From Paenibacillus wulumuqiensis (GTDB lineage Bacteria; Bacillota; Bacilli; Paenibacillales; Paenibacillaceae): 64,000 nucleotides of DNA. The notes under the pieces were generated by a model. The model did not search any database, was not told the origin of the DNA, and worked only from the letters and a program-made list of their open reading frames with translations. The DNA is taken from NCBI RefSeq assembly GCF_000971965.1, contig NZ_KQ040793.1:105634-169633 (forward strand), given 5' to 3'. Shown here one piece after another: positions 1-8,234 of the stretch; within the stretch, counting starts at the first letter, position 1; each line of letters begins with the position of its first letter. The position numbers were made by a program, and so were the translations under genes.

Positions 1-6
1 GACTAA

Positions 7-924
7 TTATACATTTTGCATCTGGTCCAGTGCTTCAAGGTAAAGTACCTGCAGGAACTTTTTGATGCTGACTTTGCTTTTGCTGTCATCGCGTTCTTCG
101 TCGATCTCTTTCATTTTGGCCCGGATATCTTCAAAGTCGAAATAAAGCGGAGCATAGTGTTCGAACTTGGGATTGCCGTAATCTGTCAGTCCGATCGATG
201 CCAGGTGGGTGAGTGCTGTCGTAACGGTACGGCGGATACGCTGTTCGATCGCTTTGGCTTCTTTGTCGATTTCGCGCGGCGTCGTTTTGTAGCTGGCAGC
301 CACTCCTTCGTACAGCTGCTTGAGCGGCGGGAATGGACCTGCCTGACCACGCTGCAGCAGCATTTCCATAATGGCGGTAATGTCGTTGCAGCCGGCTTCG
401 CCGACAATGCCCAGATTCATATAAATGGGGCGTATGACTTCGCTGATGCTGCGCGGCTTGACCGGTACCGCAGTCTGACGTTCGGCAGACAGCAGATTCA
501 GCGTGTCCAGACGGGACAGCGAAGACTTGAGTTCATGCAGATATTGCTGAATCTCCGAATGCTCACTGACCCGGGACAATACCGACTCCACTTCAATCCG
601 GTTAATCGGCTTGCGGATAAAAAATTCGATTCCCGACTGATACGCTTCTCCGACCATCTCCTGATTCTCGATCTGCGAGATCATAACGTATTTGCCGCGG
701 AATCCTTGCCGCTGCAGCTGTACAATCGTCTCCAGTCCATCCTGATCGGGCATCAGCCAATCGATCAGCACGACATCCGGCTGACTTTCCATAATGACAC
801 GCATGCCTTCCTCGCCACCTCTGGCCGTACCGGTTACTTCGCCCAGATTGCTTTCCCTGATAATATTCTCCAGCATGGCGCGTGTTGCCGGATCGTCATC
901 CACAATACAAAAAGATAATCCCAT
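7..924 (-). CDS. glnL: GlnL-type response regulator
   Basis: Cytoplasmic response regulator of 305 residues. The N-terminal receiver domain (about 1-120) shows the acidic cluster at residues 9-11, the phospho-acceptor Asp55 in LIDWLMPD and Lys105 in IRKP. The C-terminal half (about 150-300) resembles the YcbB/GlnL output domain rather than OmpR, NarL or LytTR types. In Bacillus subtilis GlnL pairs with GlnK and activates glutamine utilisation genes. Here it lies 1 nt after the histidine kinase, with its ribosome site (GAGGAGG) overlapping the kinase stop, so translation is probably coupled. The adjacent glutamine importer supports the assignment. The family is recognised from memory of domain order; the target is inferred. 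Confidence 0.85.
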   Translation of the reverse strand: MGLSFCIVDDDPATRAMLENIIRESNLGEVTGTARGGEEGMRVIMESQPDVVLIDWLMPDQDGLETIVQLQRQGFRGKYVMISQIENQEMVGEAYQSGIEFFIRKPINRIEVESVLSRVSEHSEIQQYLHELKSSLSRLDTLNLLSAERQTAVPVKPRSISEVIRPIYMNLGIVGEAGCNDITAIMEMLLQRGQAGPFPPLKQLYEGVAASYKTTPREIDKEAKAIEQRIRRTVTTALTHLASIGLTDYGNPKFEHYAPLYFDFEDIRAKMKEIDEERDDSKSKVSIKKFLQVLYLEALDQMQNV

Positions 925-925
925 A

Positions 926-2317
926 TTATCCTCCTCTCTTTAGTGAATCGGTTGGTAGTTCTACTCGAAACGCCGTTGTCCATGGTGCATATTCTTCCTG
1001 CTGACAGAGCCGGACACTGCCGCCCAGCGAGGCGATAATATCATGCACATGCGACAGCCCGATTCCGGTCGCCGCACTGCCTCCCTGCGCAAACTTGGTC
1101 GTGAATCCCGGTTCGAAGATCATCTCCCGGTCACGCTCGGGAATTCCTTTGCCTGAATCAGCGACCGTTAATACAGTGCGATCACCCTGCTGCTCGATAC
1201 GCAGTTCAATTGAACCGGACTTGTCCAGTGCCTCAATCGCATTGGCCAGCAGATTGTTCAGCAGCGTCAGCAGCGGGATATAATCCGATGTGAGATAATC
1301 CTGCTCCAGATGGGCGCTGAACACAACCTGCTTGTTCAGCATGATCGCATATTTACGGTTGCCGCGAATAGCATAATCCATAATCTCCGACAGGGACAGC
1401 AGCGACTGTGCATCCTGCTCAAACAGCTTGAGCAATCCAGCAGCGATGCGCTGGGAATCTTTTTTTACTTCATGTATTTCCTGGGTAATACTGAGCTGCC
1501 GCTGACTGAACTCGCTCAGCCCTTCCCGCTTGAGATCCGTATATAGCCTATAGCTGCTGCTGGTAACCCGCTCAATCGTATCCATCGATTTGCGCAGGTA
1601 AAAGACTTCCCCATACAGACCGGAACTGACCGACAGCATCTGTTCCATCCGCTTATTCTGCTCCAGCGATAGTGCGCGGATCTGGCTGACCGCGATGCTG
1701 CTGTACAGCCCTGTCATGAAAAATCCCCGGATCGCCGCCACGAGAACAATATATCCCCATATCGCCGGATTGCCTATTTCCGATCCGGTTAGCAGCCATC
1801 TGCAGATCATCTCGATCGTATTGGAACTAAAGTCAATGCATGTCGCAAGTACCCCAAGCAGCAGCAGATTCATCCGTTCGATCTGCCCCTGAATCAAATA
1901 CATGCCGATGGAAAATGTCAGATAGTACAACCCGCCGGACGTATGCACCTGCAGCCGGTCCATCCATTCAAACTCGGCCGGTCTCAAAACCAGATCCAGC
2001 ACAATCCGAAATACAATAACCGCCACTGCCGTCCATATTCCTGCCCGGATAAACGGCAGCCGATTCATCAGCAGCAGAAACAGCAGAAATGCACTGCCGC
2101 CCAGACCGATCCGGAACAAATCACCCGGCACCGGATTGATCTTGAATTCTCCGGCAATCGCTGTTCCGAGCGCTACCGCCAGAATCTGTACTTTCTCCTT
2201 TCTGAAAAGAGCAGGCATACGTCCTTCAGCTCCTTTTCGACGCGAATCGGACTGGCGTGCAATCGCAGCTGGCAATGGAGTTCCTGTCGTTTTGTGAAAT
2301 TGTTTATATGGTATCAT
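926..2317 (-). CDS. glnK: GlnK-type sensor histidine kinase
   Basis: Membrane sensor kinase of 463 residues. An N-terminal block of about six hydrophobic segments (residues 44-215) is followed by a dimerisation helix with a probable phospho-His at residue 282 (QEIHEVKKD). The HATPase domain has an N box (NLLANAIEAL, near 356-364), a G1 box (DSGKGIP, 387-393) and a G2 box (TGIGLSHVH, 417-425). It is likely the partner of the following response regulator. The ATG at 2317 has AAAGGG 7 nt upstream. An internal ATG at 2218 also has a strong AAGGAG and would remove 33 residues without obvious structure. A perfect TATAAT -10 lies at 2343-2348 on the minus strand, so the pair probably has its own promoter after the upstream terminator. 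Confidence 0.82.
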   Translation of the reverse strand: MIPYKQFHKTTGTPLPAAIARQSDSRRKGAEGRMPALFRKEKVQILAVALGTAIAGEFKINPVPGDLFRIGLGGSAFLLFLLLMNRLPFIRAGIWTAVAVIVFRIVLDLVLRPAEFEWMDRLQVHTSGGLYYLTFSIGMYLIQGQIERMNLLLLGVLATCIDFSSNTIEMICRWLLTGSEIGNPAIWGYIVLVAAIRGFFMTGLYSSIAVSQIRALSLEQNKRMEQMLSVSSGLYGEVFYLRKSMDTIERVTSSSYRLYTDLKREGLSEFSQRQLSITQEIHEVKKDSQRIAAGLLKLFEQDAQSLLSLSEIMDYAIRGNRKYAIMLNKQVVFSAHLEQDYLTSDYIPLLTLLNNLLANAIEALDKSGSIELRIEQQGDRTVLTVADSGKGIPERDREMIFEPGFTTKFAQGGSAATGIGLSHVHDIIASLGGSVRLCQQEEYAPWTTAFRVELPTDSLKRGG

Positions 2318-2398
2318 AAAAATTCCCTTTCATGCTGTTTTCATTATAAAACGCTCTCCATAACGGTTATACAACATGTTTCATCCTCCAGAGATAAC

Positions 2399-2425
2399 AA
2401 AAACCGGTCTCCTTCCGGAAACCGG
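2399..2425 (-). terminator. Terminator of the glutamine transporter operon
   Basis: A 9-bp stem (CCGGTTTCC paired with GGAGACCGG, one G-T pair) has a GGAA loop and is followed by TTTTTG on the minus strand, 15 nt after the glnP stop. It separates glnQHMP from glnKL. Confidence 0.85.
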
Positions 2426-2440
2426 CCGCCTGTGTGTACT

Positions 2441-3106
2441 TTAAGCCGTTCTGGTCTCCAACCGTCTGGAGATCAGGGATAATGTATAATTTACAATAAA
2501 ATAGATCATCGCGACAAGCAGCAAAATCGGGATCGGATAATTATGATTCTGTCCCATAATAATCTGCGCATTATGCATCAGCTCCGCCAGCGCCACGATA
2601 ACCGCGAGCGAGGTGTCCTTGAGCAGGGAGATAAACTGGCTGACCAGCGGTGGCACCATCCGACGCAGCCCCTGCGGCAGTACGATATGCCATAGTGTTT
2701 GTACCGCGCCAAGCCCTGAAGAACGCGCCGCTTCGACCTGTCCTTTGGGAATCGACTTGAGACCGGCACGGACAATCTCCGAGATCATTGCCGCCTCGAA
2801 CAGAGTCAGGGCAATAATGGCGCCTACCGGTATGGTAAACTTGAACTGAACACCGAAAAATGAAATCTGCGGTACCGCAAACTGAACAAAGAAAATGATC
2901 AGCAGCAGCGGCAGATTACGCAGCACTTCCACGATCACAGTCAATACCTGAGACAATACAGGTATCTGCATATAACGGATAACCCCTACAAAACATCCAA
3001 TTACAAAGCTGAATATAATAGCAAAGAAGGCCACATACAGTGTCATGCCCAGACCTTCCATCAGAAACTTCAAATTCTCGGGTGAATACGCACCTGCAAA
3101 ATCCAT
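2441..3106 (-). CDS. glnP: Glutamine ABC transporter permease GlnP
   Basis: Inner-membrane permease of 221 residues in the polar amino-acid (His/Glu/Gln) ABC family. It has about five hydrophobic segments and the cytoplasmic EAA loop (EAARSSGLGAVQTLWHIVLP, near 128-147) that contacts the ATPase. It is the last gene of a glnQ-glnH-glnM-glnP order identical to that of B. subtilis, and is probably the heteromeric partner of GlnM. GGAGG lies 6 nt before the ATG at 3106. A strong terminator follows. Substrate specificity (glutamine) rests on gene order and the adjacent GlnKL-type regulators rather than on residues. Confidence 0.88.
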   Translation of the reverse strand: MDFAGAYSPENLKFLMEGLGMTLYVAFFAIIFSFVIGCFVGVIRYMQIPVLSQVLTVIVEVLRNLPLLLIIFFVQFAVPQISFFGVQFKFTIPVGAIIALTLFEAAMISEIVRAGLKSIPKGQVEAARSSGLGAVQTLWHIVLPQGLRRMVPPLVSQFISLLKDTSLAVIVALAELMHNAQIIMGQNHNYPIPILLLVAMIYFIVNYTLSLISRRLETRTA

Positions 3107-3139
3107 AGTACTCCTCCTTTAACCCTTATTGCTGATCTG

Positions 3140-3793
3140 TTATGAACTTTTGGCCAGTCGGCGTTCCAGTACATGAGAACCATAGCTCATCGGTATAGTC
3201 AGAATGAGATAGAACATACCTGTGAAAATATACGTATCGACGGTAGCATAACTATCACCGTTGACCTTATCTGAGAAGTACATTAAATCCAGACCTGAAA
3301 TGACAGTAAGCACCGAAGAGTTTTTGATCAGGTTGATAAACTGGTTGCTCAGTGGTGGAATGACGAGTTTGATCGCCTGCGGCAAAATAACATGCAGCAT
3401 CGATTGTATGTAAGTCATTCCTGAGGAACGTGCTGCTTCCATCTGTCCTTTAGGTACGGACAAGATCCCGGCACGAATCGCTTCCGCAATAAAAGCAGAT
3501 GTATATACTGTAAGTCCAAGTGTACCTGCCTGAAATCCATCCATTCGTGCTCCAAACGTATGCAATCCATAGAAGAAAAACCATACAATTATAAGAAGTG
3601 GGATATTACGGATAAATTCTACATAGGCTGTACCAAACCACTGCAGCGGCTTGATTGTTGTAATTCGGAAAACGGCTATTATTGTACCGAGAACAAAGCT
3701 GCCGATTAGCGCTATTACGCTGACTAAAATGGTATTTAAAAACCCTTCCAGATAGACTGGGAAATACTCTGTTAGAATCGAAAAATCCGGCAT
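3140..3793 (-). CDS. glnM: Glutamine ABC transporter permease GlnM
   Basis: Permease of 217 residues, paralogous to the downstream GlnP. It has the same family EAA loop (EAARSSGMTYIQSMLHVILP) and about five membrane segments. AAAGGAGG precedes the ATG at 3793. It is separated from the binding-protein gene by a 290-nt gap that holds a strong hairpin, but from GlnP by only 33 nt. This suggests the two permeases are translated together and at a lower level than the binding protein. Confidence 0.87.
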   Translation of the reverse strand: MPDFSILTEYFPVYLEGFLNTILVSVIALIGSFVLGTIIAVFRITTIKPLQWFGTAYVEFIRNIPLLIIVWFFFYGLHTFGARMDGFQAGTLGLTVYTSAFIAEAIRAGILSVPKGQMEAARSSGMTYIQSMLHVILPQAIKLVIPPLSNQFINLIKNSSVLTVISGLDLMYFSDKVNGDSYATVDTYIFTGMFYLILTIPMSYGSHVLERRLAKSS

Positions 3794-4010
3794 ATATTTA
3801 CCTCCTTTAATTCTCTGCAGCCAAGCGGGTTAACGAAGCAGGCTGTACCTTTACCAGGCAGCTTTGCGTCTGCCCTCTTTGCTTTGTACTTCCTGTTTCC
3901 CGCTTACTTTTTTTGTTCACATTATTGTACGGTTTGTTCTTTGTTTCCAAACCAGCTTTTACCTAATCCTATTTTTTTGTACGGTTACAATCTCAGCTGT
4001 TCTAACGAAA

Positions 4011-4034
4011 AGGATGGGCGTGATTGCCCATCCT
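4011..4034 (-). terminator. Intra-operon hairpin after glnH
   Basis: On the minus strand the perfect 8-bp stem GGATGGGC/GCCCATCC with a 6-nt loop is followed by TTTTCG, 50 nt after the glnH stop and about 220 nt before glnM. It is weak as a terminator because the T tract is short. It more likely gives partial termination or 3'-end protection of a glnQH transcript. The rest of the 290-nt gap contains two copies of AACCGTACAA on the minus strand (at 3925-3934 and 3977-3986), of unknown meaning. Confidence 0.6.
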
Positions 4035-4083
4035 CGGTCTTATTTAATTTATGCTGGGTCGTTCATTGTCATGGCGATCCAGC

Positions 4084-4926
4084 TTATTTGTTTTCCGGTG
4101 CTTTACCGATCCATTTTTTGTACATCTCATCATAAGAACCGTCTGCTTTCATATCAGCCAGCCCTTTGTTGATTGCTTCCACCAGACCGGTCTGGCCTTT
4201 TTTCACCGCGATACCATATGGCTCATCGGTAAATGGCTTGCCCACCACTTCATAGTTCGGGTCCTGCGCAGCCATACCGTACAGAATCGCATCATCTGTC
4301 GTCAATGCCTCACCCTGTCCGGCTTTGAGAGCGTTAAAAGCATCCTGGTAGTTATCAAATTCCAGTACTTTCACATCAGGCACTTTTTCTTCGATATTAT
4401 CGATCGATGTCGCGCCTTTGGCTGCCAGAATTGTCGTATCGGCAGTTACATCCTCAATCCCTTTGATCGGGCTGCCTTTTTTCACGAGCAGGGATTGACC
4501 TGCCTGGAAATACACATCGGAGAAGTCGACTTCTTTTTTGCGCTCATCCGTAATTGTCATCGTGGCGATAACCATATCCACATCACCATTGTTCAGCATA
4601 GGAATACGGGTCTTGGACGTTACTTCTTTCAATTCCACCTTGCTCTCGTCCCCAAGAATGCTTTTGGCGAGGGCATGAGCCATGTCTACATCAAAACCTT
4701 CTACTTTGCCGCTGCCCGGATCTTTGAGACCGAACAGTTTGGTATCATATTTAACACCGACGATCAATTTGCCGCGCTGCTTGATCTGATCGATTTGCGC
4801 ACTTGCATTACTTTCGGCAGATCCGCCGCTGGTATTCGTTGTGGTCGTACTGCATGCTCCCAGTACAGCTACCAAAGCCATCATACATACAAGGAGGAGC
4901 GAAAATCTTTTTTTGTTAGACATCAT
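4084..4926 (-). CDS. glnH: Glutamine ABC transporter substrate-binding lipoprotein
   Basis: Secreted solute-binding lipoprotein of 280 residues. The signal peptide ends in a lipobox (VLGAC, Cys25) and is followed by a Ser/Thr-rich linker. The periplasmic-binding-protein type 2 fold is recognisable from GKLIVGVKYDTKLFG, KVEGFDVDMAHALAK and DVDMVIATMTITDERKKEV, all typical of the Glu/Gln/Asp binding family. It captures the amino acid outside the membrane and delivers it to GlnM/GlnP. AGGGG lies 6 nt before the ATG at 4926. It sits between the ATPase and permease genes in the expected order. Glutamine versus glutamate cannot be decided from the sequence alone. Confidence 0.87.
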   Translation of the reverse strand: MMSNKKRFSLLLVCMMALVAVLGACSTTTTNTSGGSAESNASAQIDQIKQRGKLIVGVKYDTKLFGLKDPGSGKVEGFDVDMAHALAKSILGDESKVELKEVTSKTRIPMLNNGDVDMVIATMTITDERKKEVDFSDVYFQAGQSLLVKKGSPIKGIEDVTADTTILAAKGATSIDNIEEKVPDVKVLEFDNYQDAFNALKAGQGEALTTDDAILYGMAAQDPNYEVVGKPFTDEPYGIAVKKGQTGLVEAINKGLADMKADGSYDEMYKKWIGKAPENK

Positions 4927-4983
4927 TCATTTCCCCTTTTCATTAGTATAAGTGTCAAAACAGGCAAATATCCGGCAGTATGA

Positions 4984-5715
4984 TTAGTGATTCAACAGAC
5001 GGCTGAGGAACAGCTTGGCCCGTTCTTCCTTTGGATCGGAGAAAAATTGCTCCGGAGGAGCTTCCTCCACAATCTTGCCCTGATCCATAAAGACGACCCG
5101 GTCAGCCACTTCACGGGCAAAGCCCATTTCGTGGGTAACCACCACCATCGTCATACCTTCCAGAGCAAGCGCCTTCATTACGTCCAGTACTTCTCCGACC
5201 ATCTCGGGATCAAGCGCCGAGGTCGGTTCATCGAACAGCATAATCTGCGGCTTCATCGCCAATCCCCGGGCAATCGCCACACGCTGCTGCTGACCACCGG
5301 ATAACTGGGAAGGATACGCCTGTGCCTTGTCGGCAATGCCGACTTTTTCAAGATAATGCATAGCCGTCTGATGCGCTTCGGCTTTGGAGACGCCCAGTGC
5401 CTTGATCGGCGCGAGGGTAATATTGTCGATGACTTTCTTGTGCGGATACAGATTGAAATGCTGGAACACCATGCCGATATTGCGGCGAAGCTTATTCAGA
5501 TCCGTTTTGCGTTCATCCACACGCACTCCATTTACGGTCAGCTGGCCGCTACTGGTTTCTTCCAGACGGTTGATACAGCGCAGCATCGTACTTTTGCCGG
5601 AGCCGGAGGGACCGAGTACCACCACAACCTCTCCTGACTCGACATGCAGGTTAATTCCAGTTAACACCTGAAAGTCTCCGAAAAATTTGTCAACTTCATG
5701 GAAGGTAATCATCAT
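4984..5715 (-). CDS. glnQ: Glutamine ABC transporter ATP-binding protein
   Basis: Cytoplasmic ABC ATPase of 243 residues that powers the GlnMP permeases. It has Walker A GPSGSGKS (35-42), Q-loop at Gln85 in [10 protein letters not shown], signature LSGGQ (138-142), Walker B IMLFDE (158-163) and the switch His in [18 protein letters not shown] is typical of polar amino-acid transporters. It is the first gene of the operon. The start could be either of two adjacent ATG codons (5715 or 5712) behind AAGGAGG; the second has the better spacing. The upstream region carries candidate activator repeats. Confidence 0.9.
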   Translation of the reverse strand: MMITFHEVDKFFGDFQVLTGINLHVESGEVVVVLGPSGSGKSTMLRCINRLEETSSGQLTVNGVRVDERKTDLNKLRRNIGMVFQHFNLYPHKKVIDNITLAPIKALGVSKAEAHQTAMHYLEKVGIADKAQAYPSQLSGGQQQRVAIARGLAMKPQIMLFDEPTSALDPEMVGEVLDVMKALALEGMTMVVVTHEMGFAREVADRVVFMDQGKIVEEAPPEQFFSDPKEERAKLFLSRLLNH

Positions 5716-5765
5716 TTTCCTCCTTTTTATGTAAAAATTTTATCTTTTTCATGCTTGTACTGTCA

Positions 5766-5826
5766 GGTATACTTACATTTTTAATAATATTAATCTACAC
5801 CTACAGAAAACTACGTAAACCTACGC
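5766..5826 (-). promoter_or_regulatory. Candidate glnQ promoter with phased GTAG repeats
   Basis: Reading the minus strand, four GTAG motifs occur at 5824-5821, 5814-5811, 5804-5801 and 5798-5795. The first three are spaced exactly 10 nt apart, one helical turn. They are followed by a -10-like TATACC (5771-5766) with no good -35. Direct repeats upstream of a promoter with a poor -35 are typical of sites for an activating response regulator, here plausibly GlnL. The match is visual only. Confidence 0.45.
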
Positions 5827-5882
5827 TTTAGTGTTGTAAATTCCTGAATTCTTATAAAAAATCATCAAAAAAATACAAATAA

Positions 5883-5904
5883 ACCGGTATCTTCTGATAC
5901 CGGT
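5883..5904 (-). terminator. Terminator after the PhnP-like gene
   Basis: Perfect 9-bp stem ACCGGTATC/GATACCGGT with a 4-nt loop, 26 nt after the stop of the metallo-hydrolase gene. On the minus strand it is followed by TTTATTTG and further T-rich sequence. Confidence 0.75.
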
Positions 5905-5930
5905 CCACTTTTACAATTTGCATTCCTATT

Positions 5931-6746
5931 TTATTCCTCGGGCAGCAGCGCTGTGTAATTACCCAAATCAATTGTCATGCCTGTACGCGCCGTACTGGCT
6001 CCGACCGGCAGCTCCAGCTCCTGCCGCAGATCCACATCGTGGGACATATGCGTATAAATCGTCTGGATCGGTGCCAGCTCATCGACCAGTTCGGCCGCTT
6101 CACGCATATCGTATACCGAGCGAGTGCTGTATTCTGCTTCTTCGTGGACAAAGCTGGTACCGAGAATCAGCAGATCCAGACGATCCATCAATACCTTTTG
6201 TTCGTCGGTAAGACCGATGGCATCCGGGCAGTACACCCAGCCAAAATCATGCTTTTCCATCCGGTAAGCATAGGAATACCCGTTAAATCCATGATGCACT
6301 TTCCATGGCGTCATTTTCCATCCGCTCAGCATCATGCCTTCATCATTGGCGATCATGTCCAGATGCTTGCTAATCCATGGATATTGACGCTCAATGATAT
6401 TCAGCACTTCCTGCGGTGCGTATACTCGTCCCGTGACTCCCTGCCATCGGCATGCATCCGCCCATTCCGGCAGTCCGGCAATATGGTCGAAGTGCGCATG
6501 GGTGATCACGATATCCGTAATATCCGCACGCCGGTTAATCATCTCCATCTGCAGCCGCCAGTCAGGACCACAGTCGATCAGAAAGTCACCTTCCGTACTC
6601 TCGATCAGCACGGATGAGCGCAAGCGCCGGTTGGTACCGCTATTCCTCGCCTCGTCGCATACTTCACAGTCGCAATATACCCGGGGAACACCCATTGCAT
6701 CTCCTGTCCCCAAAAATGTTAATCGATCCACTACACGTCCGTTCAT
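5931..6746 (-). CDS. PhnP-like metallo-beta-lactamase-fold hydrolase
   Basis: Predicted cytoplasmic metal-dependent hydrolase of 271 residues. The zinc-binding THAHFDH motif (82-88) and the early GTGDAMGVPR segment define the MBL fold. Cys25, Cys27 and Cys30 (CDCEVC) match the extra structural metal site of PhnP-type phosphodiesterases. PhnP acts on cyclic ribose phosphates in phosphonate breakdown, but no phosphonate genes are present here, so the substrate is unknown. It is a single-gene unit with AAGGAG before the ATG at 6746 and its own terminator. Confidence 0.8.
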   Translation of the reverse strand: MNGRVVDRLTFLGTGDAMGVPRVYCDCEVCDEARNSGTNRRLRSSVLIESTEGDFLIDCGPDWRLQMEMINRRADITDIVITHAHFDHIAGLPEWADACRWQGVTGRVYAPQEVLNIIERQYPWISKHLDMIANDEGMMLSGWKMTPWKVHHGFNGYSYAYRMEKHDFGWVYCPDAIGLTDEQKVLMDRLDLLILGTSFVHEEAEYSTRSVYDMREAAELVDELAPIQTIYTHMSHDVDLRQELELPVGASTARTGMTIDLGNYTALLPEE

Positions 6747-7073
6747 ACTGTATTCTCTCCTTGAGCCTGAGGTCTATTGCTTGGTCGCTAATGTCATATT
6801 TCATAAATGCAGTCTGTTGGTTGTTCACATATAAAATCGTAGTCTATTGTATCTAGATGATATACCATAAAGTATACCATCTTCCCGCCATTTTCGATAT
6901 TAATCGTAATGAAGATGCCTTTTGAAATCGATAATCTGCACCATTCCAAGAAATGAAATACAAAAAAGGGAAAAGCCTATTGTCTGCTTCTCCCTGTTCT
7001 TTATTTTCTTGGATAGATAATTGTACCTGCAGATCTTTTATTCATAATTGGCTGGCAGTAAACGTAAATAGTA
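6747..7073. other. Intergenic region between the MBL gene and the sulfate operon
   Basis: This 327-bp AT-rich stretch holds the leader of the PhnP-like gene and the terminator of the sulfate operon (6967-6995). No coding potential was recognised on either strand. Confidence 0.6.
6967..6995 (-). terminator. Terminator of the sulfate transporter operon
   Basis: On the minus strand a 10-bp stem (AGGGAGAAGC/GCTTTTCCCT, one G-T pair) with a 9-nt loop is followed by TTTTTTG. It lies about 80 nt after the sbp stop. Confidence 0.8.
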
Positions 7074-8141
7074 TCAAATCCCTGCCAATATCTGATACCA
7101 GATCCCTCGTTTGGAATACAGCGAACTTCGTACTTCACTCCATCCTCCCAGGTACTGTATATCGAATAGCCCTGGCGGATCAGGATACTCGCTGCGGTGA
7201 GCGTTCATCGCCTGCTCTTCCACCGGACGGAATCCATGCTTGGCAAAGATCTCCTGGGCCTCGGGTGTACGCAGATAATCCAGAAAGGCTTCCGCAACTT
7301 TACGGGTGCCGTGCTTGTCTACATACGAATCCACGACGGCAGCGGGATTCTCGATCAGGATCGTATCGTCAGGCACGACCAGATCATACTGTGCTCCCTT
7401 GGCCATTCGTGCCAGCAGTTCATTTTCGTACGTCACAATGACATCGCCTACCCCGTATTCAAAAGCAGCCATCGATGCCCGTCCGCTTTTATCGAGCGAT
7501 TCGATATTCTGATGAACCGCCTCCAGGAAAGCTTTGGCTGCGGCCGGATCTTTTTTGCCTTGTTCACGTTCCGACTGCTTGAGTCCTGCACCGTAGATCG
7601 CGTTGATATCCCACTGTGCGCCGCCGGAAGTCTTAGGGTTGGGATACAGCACTTTTACACCCGGACGTGCCAGATCCTGAAATTGATGAATGCCGAGCGG
7701 ATTGCCCTTTCGTGTCCCGAGTACGACGATCGAGCGTGTGACCATGCCCTGATACGGAGCGTCTTTCCAGTTTTTATCGACCAATCCCGCTTTGACCAGC
7801 TTGTCGACATCGCCTTCGAGCGACAGAATCGTCACATCCGCTTCAAAGCCTCCGGCAATCGCCCGTGCCTGTGTACCGGAAGCTTCATACGACTCCTGGA
7901 AGCTTACCTTCTGGCCGGTTTTGTCTTTCCAGTACTGCTGAAATTGCGGCAGGATCTCACCAACTGCATCCTTGGCTACACTGTAGGCGCCGATTACCAG
8001 TGTCACATCCCCTGCTGCCGCCGGAGCAGCGGATGCAGGCTGTGCTCCGGGTTCTTCCTTGCCGCTGCATCCGGAGAGCAGCACACTCAGCAGGATAATC
8101 CATATCAGTAATCCTGCAGATAATGGGATTCCTCGTTTCAC
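7074..8141 (-). CDS. sbp: Sulfate-binding lipoprotein of ABC transporter
   Basis: Solute-binding lipoprotein of 355 residues for sulfate or thiosulfate. The lipobox is LLSGC (Cys25). The family motif PNPKTSGGAQWDINAIYG and the segment GTRKGNPLGIHQFQDLARPG are characteristic of Sbp/CysP. The GTG at 8141 is chosen because GGAGAGGAG lies 6 nt upstream and because it places the signal peptide at the N-terminus; an ATG at 8234 would add 31 hydrophilic residues. It is the last gene of the operon, an unusual place for the binding protein, 93 nt after cysA. Sulfate versus thiosulfate cannot be resolved. Confidence 0.88.
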   Translation of the reverse strand: MKRGIPLSAGLLIWIILLSVLLSGCSGKEEPGAQPASAAPAAAGDVTLVIGAYSVAKDAVGEILPQFQQYWKDKTGQKVSFQESYEASGTQARAIAGGFEADVTILSLEGDVDKLVKAGLVDKNWKDAPYQGMVTRSIVVLGTRKGNPLGIHQFQDLARPGVKVLYPNPKTSGGAQWDINAIYGAGLKQSEREQGKKDPAAAKAFLEAVHQNIESLDKSGRASMAAFEYGVGDVIVTYENELLARMAKGAQYDLVVPDDTILIENPAAVVDSYVDKHGTRKVAEAFLDYLRTPEAQEIFAKHGFRPVEEQAMNAHRSEYPDPPGLFDIQYLGGWSEVRSSLYSKRGIWYQILAGI

Positions 8142-8234
8142 TCTGCTCTCTCCTCTCCGATCTGTGCTGCTTGTGAACAGAAATTGTCCTGCTTTCGTAC
8201 TGGAGTGTCCAGCTTTTCGCAGCCGGCTCTTCAT

